A DNA stretch of 20,408 nucleotides. Source: Hymenopellis radicata. Taxonomy: Eukaryota; Basidiomycota; Agaricomycetes; Agaricales; Physalacriaceae. Position 1 is the first letter of the stretch, and every line of letters begins with the position of its first letter. The notes under the pieces are model-generated. The model was not told the origin of the DNA. It saw only the letters and a list, made by a program, of their open reading frames with translations, and ran no database searches. Positions 15,245 to 20,408 of the stretch are shown piece by piece. A program made the position numbers and the translations under genes. The stretch covers positions 1-20,408 of the forward strand of contig JADNRX010000847.1 in NCBI GenBank assembly GCA_015501595.1, read 5' to 3'.

Positions 15245-17887
15245 ATGGACGACAAGGAGATTGTTCTGACTGAAGACCAGAGCCCAAACCGGGAGGGCAC
15301 CGCCCATCAGGCTGCGCTGGGACCCAAACCGAAGAGGAAATACTTCTTCTCGCCGTTGGACTCGACGTATGCGGATGCTGTTAATCTCGACGCGGAGACT
15401 GTCGAGTTTACTCCAGAGGAAGATGTACGCGTTGACCTTCTTTCCTAGGCTTCGCGTTGCTAACGAGGAATCGTCGCAGTATGCAGTGAAGAGAAAAATC
15501 GACAATCGTGTGTTGCCTTTGGTTATTTGCAGGTAAGCTCTCATGCTATACGCGCCCCCGTCTTAGAACTGGCCTAACCATGTCGACAGCTACGTTTGTA
15601 CGTCTTCGTCGAGCCTCTCGGTCATGGTACTGATGACATCCCCGAACTTTCAGTCAACCAATTCGGTGCGTATCATGTGTTGTTCAATATGAACCCCGCT
15701 CTAAGTTTAACGTGTCATCAGATCGTACCAACATGTAAGCGCATCCCCATTGGCCTGCTTCGATAGACTGACATTGACTTGACAACGACAGTGGAAATGC
15801 CCATGTCCTTGATGAATTCAATGAGAACTTCGTCAGTCATCTTTCTCATCTCATTTCCGTGCGAGCTAACAGACTGTAGGGAATCACGAACAACGACAAA
15901 TGGACGTTGGCTCTCAGTATTTTCTATGTGGGATATTGTAGGTGGCTTTCTGAATTGTTTGTGACGTGGTGCTAAGTTTTTTCCAGGTCTCTTGGAGATG
16001 CCAGCTAATGGTAGGAATGATCATAATTCTGCGTCGGATTCTTATTGATACTCTCATAGTTTTCCAACGGTACATCGGCGCGAATCGGTTGTACGTCTAT
16101 ACCGCTTGTTTTTGGCCGCCAGAATGCTGATTATCCTCTAGTTTCTTCCTTTCATTGACGTGGTGGGGTATTGCTTCGCTCTCTTTCGTGTATGCGAAAG
16201 GTTACGGCGGTCTTTTGGCTCTTCGGTACGCATTACTCGTCGTCCGCTGGTGATAGGACTCAATGCGGCTTCTAGCGTTCTTCTGGGAATCGGAGAGGCG
16301 GGTTATTACGCTGGGATGATATACTACCTGTCATTCTGGTACAGGAGGTGTGCTTTACATTTCTTCACCTCTTCATTCTTTACTCAAAGTCGACAGGCAC
16401 GAGCTGGCAATGCGCATCAGGTCAGCATCTACTATCACTCCCTTCGTTGTTGCGCTCATCAATCTCGCAGTTTGTGTATGACTGGAACATTCCCGGGAGC
16501 CATCGGAGTACGTCAGACACACAAGTGGCTCACAGTAGTATTTTAACCGACCGCCTAGGGTCTCCTTGCCTTTGGATTAGTTCGAGCTAAAACCTCGCTG
16601 TTGACTGGGTAACTTTGATCACTATGAGGTCTTCTCCCTTAGCTAACATCATTTTAGATGGCAGTTCCTCTTCCTCGTACGCCCCTCGCCTGCCAGGATA
16701 GAATCCTTTCGTAACTTCTCTTTAGATCGAAGCAATTCCGACGTTGATCATGGCTTCCTGTATTCTCTTCTTCCTTCCCTCGTTCCCGTTCTCGGCGACT
16801 TTCCTCACTCCTCGCGAGCGTGCTATTGCTCAGGCCCGTCTCAATCGCGACCACAGGCCGACGTCGCATGGTGGAGCGACGGGTTGGGAGAGCTTCAAGC
16901 TTGTCATTACCGACATCAACTCATGGCTGTTTATGATTGTCTATGCGAGTTGTGAGTATCGATCCATGTTCCTTTTCCTCTTCCACTGATAGAGCCATGG
17001 TACCAGTCAACGTCGGCGTTGCGACTGTCTCATATTTCTTGCCAACTGTACGTCCGTCATGGGTGGGCGAGGGGGGTGTCGACATCTAACGACCTCTGTA
17101 GCTCATCAAAGACCTCGGGTTCTCCTCTATCAATGCGCAAGGAATGACAGTGGCTCCATACATCGTCGGATGGTTCATGGTCTTCTTACAGGCCTGGAAC
17201 AGCGATCGCACGAAGGAGAGAGGGTACCACGTCATGGCGTCCACGGCTATATCCTTCATCGGATACGTTATCCTCGCTACTTCTGTTCAGAAGAGCGTGG
17301 GCGCTGCCTACTTTGCTCTCTTCTTGGTGGTTGGCGGAAATTTCAGCTTGTTCCCGCTCGTCATGTACGTCTTCATTTGCTTGAATGTCGAGAAAGATAC
17401 TGACAACGCTACGCAGGAGCTGGGCCGCTAATGCGTTCTCCCCAACGTCCAAGGTGTGTGATGGACCTTCAACTTATTCTGGATGATGCATTTACGCTTT
17501 TACAGCGTGGCGTCGGTACTGCATTTATTGTTTCGATCAGCAACACAGTGTCTATGTATGTGCTTCATACGAGATAGCGTACTCAAACTAATCCTGCAAC
17601 AGTGCCTCGCCTCAAATATATTTCGACTCGGAAGACAACTTCCGCAAAGGCCATGCTATTTCTGCAGCGTAAGCAACCCGCATCGACCCTTGCTCTCCGT
17701 TGTAACGCTCTTCTACATCAGGTGCCTGTTCGTGAGCTTCCTTACCGCGTTTGCTCTTCGCACGCGTCTTGCTTGGTTGAACAAGGAATGCCAAAAAGCT
17801 GCAAGAGCTATCAGCGAGGAGAAGGACAAAAATGAGACGCCTGGGGAGATTCCGGATAGCGACTACAGATACGTTTTCATGACTTAG
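15245..17887 (+). CDS. MFS transporter of the allantoate/nicotinate permease (Dal5-like, anion:cation symporter) family
   Basis: Membrane permease for a small organic anion (allantoate, nicotinate, pantothenate or similar; substrate not predictable). Twenty-two in-phase exons: 15245-15424, 15480-15532, 15590-15597, 15654-15665, 15722-15734, 15792-15831, 15880-15937, 15987-16010, 16060-16090, 16142-16225, 16276-16347, 16397-16420, 16471-16507, 16559-16608, 16658-16676, 16726-16951, 17007-17047, 17102-17364, 17417-17453, 17506-17555, 17603-17668, 17722-17887. They give 517 aa with no lesion, the usual family length. Family landmarks are KRKIDNRVLPLVIC then FNQFDRTNIGNA (TM1 exit), YVGYCLLEMPANVFQRYIG, LTWWGIASL, RVLLGIGEAGYYAGMIYYLS, FYLPT-like SYFLPTLIKDLGFSS, and SPQIYFDSEDNFRKGHA near the C-terminus. 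About 12 membrane spans are expected. Exons 3-5 are 8, 12 and 13 nt. A TATA box lies 49 nt upstream. Confidence 0.92.
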
Positions 17888-18813
17888 GATGAAGATGATG
17901 AGAAGAAGTACCCTACCAGCACAATTTGTATGATGCGCAGCGTCAAGTGGAATTTCTTTGCGCTGCAATGCGCAGTCGCGAAAACGTATATATAAGTTTA
18001 CCGACGACTCTACGGATGCCTATGCGGCCACCCTTTGTCTCCTCTTTCGACTGCAAATCGGCTTTCATCTTCCCTTGTCAATGGGATGGAAGGCCTTTCA
18101 ACGTACAACGGGGTCTGGTGCGCAATTCAACTTCAAGAAGTTCAGCGTTCAATACCCAATGCAGAAAGTTTCAAGTCCACTCAAACGTGACTTCCTGATG
18201 CATCCGAGTCGTTAAAACAACGACTCGACCTCTCCAACTCAAGCTCTACCACCACAGCCGCCCAGCCACAATATGGAGGGGTCGCCAAGGAGTCTCGGTT
18301 TCCTCTCATGAATTTCCAGGAACGTCTTCGTCTTCGAATCCTTCCACTAATTATGTACTCGATCAACATTCTCGCCTCACCAAGCGATATAGACCGGTCC
18401 CGACCTCCTTTCTGCTGTCCCCCGCCAAGATTATTATTGGATACCGCCTCGCCAGCTCTGTCGCGCCACACTAGCTTACTCTCTCATCGGTTGAACAATG
18501 GCTTAATGATCTCCCAGTTGCCTCGGTCGGCCTTTTCTGATTATTCATGGCTGACAACGCGTGCACTCATGAAACTCAGCCTGGTGATCGCCCTTGTCCG
18601 GCACCGACCCTTGATGTGACTGAGAGCGGCATATATATTCGAGCGCCAGGCACTTTTTCTCAAGACCAAATAAAGATCGCTCTCGTGCATTCCCTCTTTC
18701 CCATCCACGTCGCCCTCCCTCCCGCCTTTCGCGAAACTAGAACGTCTTCGGACCCCTCACACTCTCTTTACACCTTCCCTCGCTTTTGTTAGAAAACTAT
18801 CCCCTTCTGCAAG
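17888..18813 (+). other. Intergenic region between the permease and wall-protein genes
   Basis: About 925 bp. A plus-strand frame is open from 17958 to 18215 and another from about 18206 to 18619, but neither shows a start context, domain or splice chain; I do not call a gene. The last 200 bp are CT-rich, with ATATATAT at 18631-18638 and AAATAAAG near 18668 as possible core-promoter sequences for the gene starting at 18814. Confidence 0.45.
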
Positions 18814-19795
18814 ATGTTCTGCAAATCCCTTGTCTTTTTCGGGCTCGCTTCGACTGTCCTCGCCGACATCTATGTGTGTTTTTCTGTCTTCAGCGTTGAA
18901 AAGCGGTTTTTTGAACGCCGTTATGGTCGTATAGATCACCTCTCCTGTTGCTTCGACTTCGTGGGCCGCGGGTGAGACCGGGACAATAACCTGGGAGGAC
19001 AGCTCCTCCTCGTCTACCTACACTCTGGCCGAGTTCGGTGAGGCAGAAGTAGCTATCGCCGTTGGAAGTGCGTCTTCGCAGGTACGACAGTTCGTTTTCA
19101 ACATGTTATTGCATTCATTGATCTTTATCAGACGAAACTCTACATCATTTCACCCAGCGTCAACTTTGCCACGACCGCCTCCATCCAGTTCACTGTTGAT
19201 GGAAGCATTGGAGCTGACAGTGACAACTAGTGCGTACACTCACAGGCAGGATATACGCGTTCTAATCACCGGCTTTAGCTTCATCCGTGTCGACTCTCTC
19301 AACCTGAAGGACAAGACCAACACTCAGTACCCGGCCCAGGCTTTCTCCGCCAAATTCGCGTACGTGCTCCCCCTACTCTGTCGCGTTGCTGCTGTCTCAC
19401 GTGTTCCCGACAGGCTGACCAACATGAATGGCTCCTTCAACGCCACGATCCAGTCCCAGATCGATGGCCAATCTACCGCACCCCTTGGTGGTGCTACTGC
19501 CAGCAAGTCTGCATCCACGTCGACCGCCACTACGACCAAGAACAACGGTCTGGCGGCGACTGGAACCAGCACCAAGACTGGCTCTGCTGCCAGCTCTACT
19601 GCGACCGGCAACGGCGCTGCTAGCAGCAACGCCCAGGTGTGGTTGAGCGTCGTGTTTGGTGCCATCGTTGGATTAGCTGTGCTAAACGCAACTTCGTTTT
19701 TCATTTCTTCACCTGGTGTACGGTTTACCTTTTCGGCGAATGAATGCTTTAATTTCTCTCGCAACCTTGACATTGCATTGCTGTCCATAGAATAG
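18814..19795 (+). CDS. Secreted Ser/Thr-rich Kre9/Knh1-type GPI-anchored wall protein
   Basis: Exons 18814-18873, 18935-19081, 19132-19229, 19279-19359 and 19414-19795. Exon 1 is almost exactly a signal peptide (MFCKSLVFFGLASTVLA, then DIY). The mature part starts ITSPVASTSWAAGETGTITW, the hallmark of the Kre9/Knh1 N-terminal domain of Ser/Thr-rich GPI-anchored proteins. It continues with LYIISPSVNFATTASIQFTV and YFIRVDSLN, then a Ser/Thr/Ala-rich stalk and a hydrophobic tail (VWLSVVFGAIVGLAVL) preceded by small residues, as in a GPI signal. It is expected at the plasma membrane or wall with a role in beta-glucan or wall assembly. Oddly, the frame continues 36 codons past that tail, whereas GPI signals end the protein; shifting the frame by one base meets a TAA at 19683-19685. 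A small indel or an unusual isoform is possible. Confidence 0.85.
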
Positions 19796-19915
19796 CAGAG
19801 CATTAGAGCTATTCATAATTCAAAGTTGGATAGAGTCCGGCCAAATCGGATACTGAATTGATGAGAAAAGTTGGGGTAGGTGTGGGGTAAGCATTCCCAG
19901 CGGTCATGGCTCAAG

Positions 19916-19922
19916 TATAAAG
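19916..19922 (+). promoter_or_regulatory. TATA box of the molybdopterin-binding-domain gene
   Basis: TATAAAG, 80 nt before the ATG at 19996 and followed by a strongly CT-rich leader (about 19940-19978). Confidence 0.6.
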
Positions 19923-19995
19923 ACGTCGCGCGTTCTCGCTCCTGCTTCCAACCTCGCCCCTCCCCCTCAACCTTGTCATGATTTAACGATTCCTT

Positions 19996-20408
19996 ATGTC
20001 GTCAAACCTCCTCGGCTCGCTTACAAAAGGAATATCTCGACGCTCTGCTGTTAGTACGGGCGGCAGACCCAGAGTAATCCCCAGCGGCACACGACCTCCT
20101 GCCCACTCTCGACACTTTGTTGCTGTAATGCCAGCAAGGGATCTCCCCAGACAGGATTCTGGCTTTTCCCTATCTCCTATACCAAGAAATCCACTCGGAG
20201 AAGGGAAATGCATACGTACCGCGGCTGCGCTCATTATAGGGTACGTCGGAGCGCCCTTAGAGCGGGCCTAGGCTCAAGTCTCTCCAGAGATGAAATCTTG
20301 AATGGCAAGACACTGGAGCAGAACTCGCACTATTTCGCCAAGTATTGCTTCGAGCATGGTGTGCAGCTGTACGTCCTGCGGACACCCACAAATGGAGATA
20401 GCTGATTG
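19996..20408 (+). CDS. MoaB/Mog/CinA-type molybdopterin-binding domain protein, 5' part
   Basis: Exons 19996-20240 and 20288-20368, then a donor GTACGT at 20369 whose intron runs off the window. The N-terminal ~75 residues are basic and rich in Ser, Arg and Pro (starting MSSNLLGSLTKGISRRS), compatible with a mitochondrial presequence. From about residue 76 the product reads TAAALIIG joined to DEILNGKTLEQNSHYFAKYC across the first intron. This is the conserved start of the molybdopterin-binding (MoCF_biosynth) fold found in MoaB/Mog, CinA and the N-terminal part of animal FAD synthase. The later catalytic or binding residues are outside the window, so its specific role (molybdenum cofactor, FAD or nucleotide metabolism) cannot be decided. 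The phase is consistent (2-nt ends at both junctions). Confidence 0.82.

Noticed and set aside
17186..17452. Minus-strand ORF opposite the permease
   Set aside because: Antisense shadow of exons 18 and 19 of the MFS gene.
19324..19803. Minus-strand 159-aa ORF
   Set aside because: Antisense shadow of the Ala/Ser/Thr-rich stalk of the wall protein.
7744..20408. A biosynthetic or metabolic gene cluster
   Set aside because: Phosphoinositide phosphatase, HABP4-like, permease, wall protein and molybdopterin-domain genes share no pathway, and no backbone biosynthetic enzyme is present.

Overview
The window looks like nuclear DNA of a mushroom-forming basidiomycete (Agaricomycete type). The protein-coding genes are cut by many short GT-AG introns of about 37-58 nt. 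One family (a Cys-rich N-terminal protein of unknown function) and one partial left-edge ORF read like Agaricomycete lineage-specific proteins. Intergenic DNA is dense with non-autonomous hAT-type elements. I see no bacterial, viral, CRISPR or plasmid features.

Left part (1-7470): a partial ORF is followed by a 965-bp hAT MITE with a perfect 8-bp target duplication and by a degenerate tRNA-like sequence. A long minus-strand gene of 11 exons (6108 to 2218) comes next. A second, 1147-bp copy of the same MITE family sits inside its ninth intron. That gene carries one in-frame TGA and one apparent 1-bp deletion, so it is probably a pseudogene unless these are assembly errors. Between 6490 and 7426 lie a cluster of AAAGTGA hairpins, an inverted-repeat element built on GTATCGAAAC, and a third MITE (421 bp, exact 8-bp target duplication) with two symmetric pairs of CACGTG. 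A tRNA-Val(CAC) gene with a tiny intron follows immediately.

Middle part (7744-13740): a 17-exon minus-strand gene encodes an OCRL/INPP5B-type inositol polyphosphate 5-phosphatase with ASH and RhoGAP regions. It has one frameshift at a C5 run. A possible small two-exon gene overlaps its start. A hAT-like relic arm lies near 12.7 kb. A small TATA-driven plus-strand gene encodes a protein with a HABP4/PAI-RBP1 (Stm1)-like motif.

Right part (15245-20408): three plus-strand genes. They are an intact 22-exon major facilitator of the anion:cation symporter (allantoate/nicotinate permease, Dal5-like) family containing consecutive 8-, 12- and 13-nt micro-exons; a secreted Ser/Thr-rich Kre9/Knh1-type GPI-anchored wall protein; and the start of a MoaB/Mog/CinA-type molybdopterin-binding-domain protein that runs off the right edge. 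The genes have unrelated housekeeping or surface roles and do not form a cluster. The unusual content of the window is its transposable-element biology: coordinated replacement of subterminal motifs between two MITEs with matching TIRs, one MITE near the centre of a 50-nt intron, and two elements just downstream of tRNA or tRNA-like loci. All exon models were built by eye from splice sites and phase; none has been checked against transcripts or databases.
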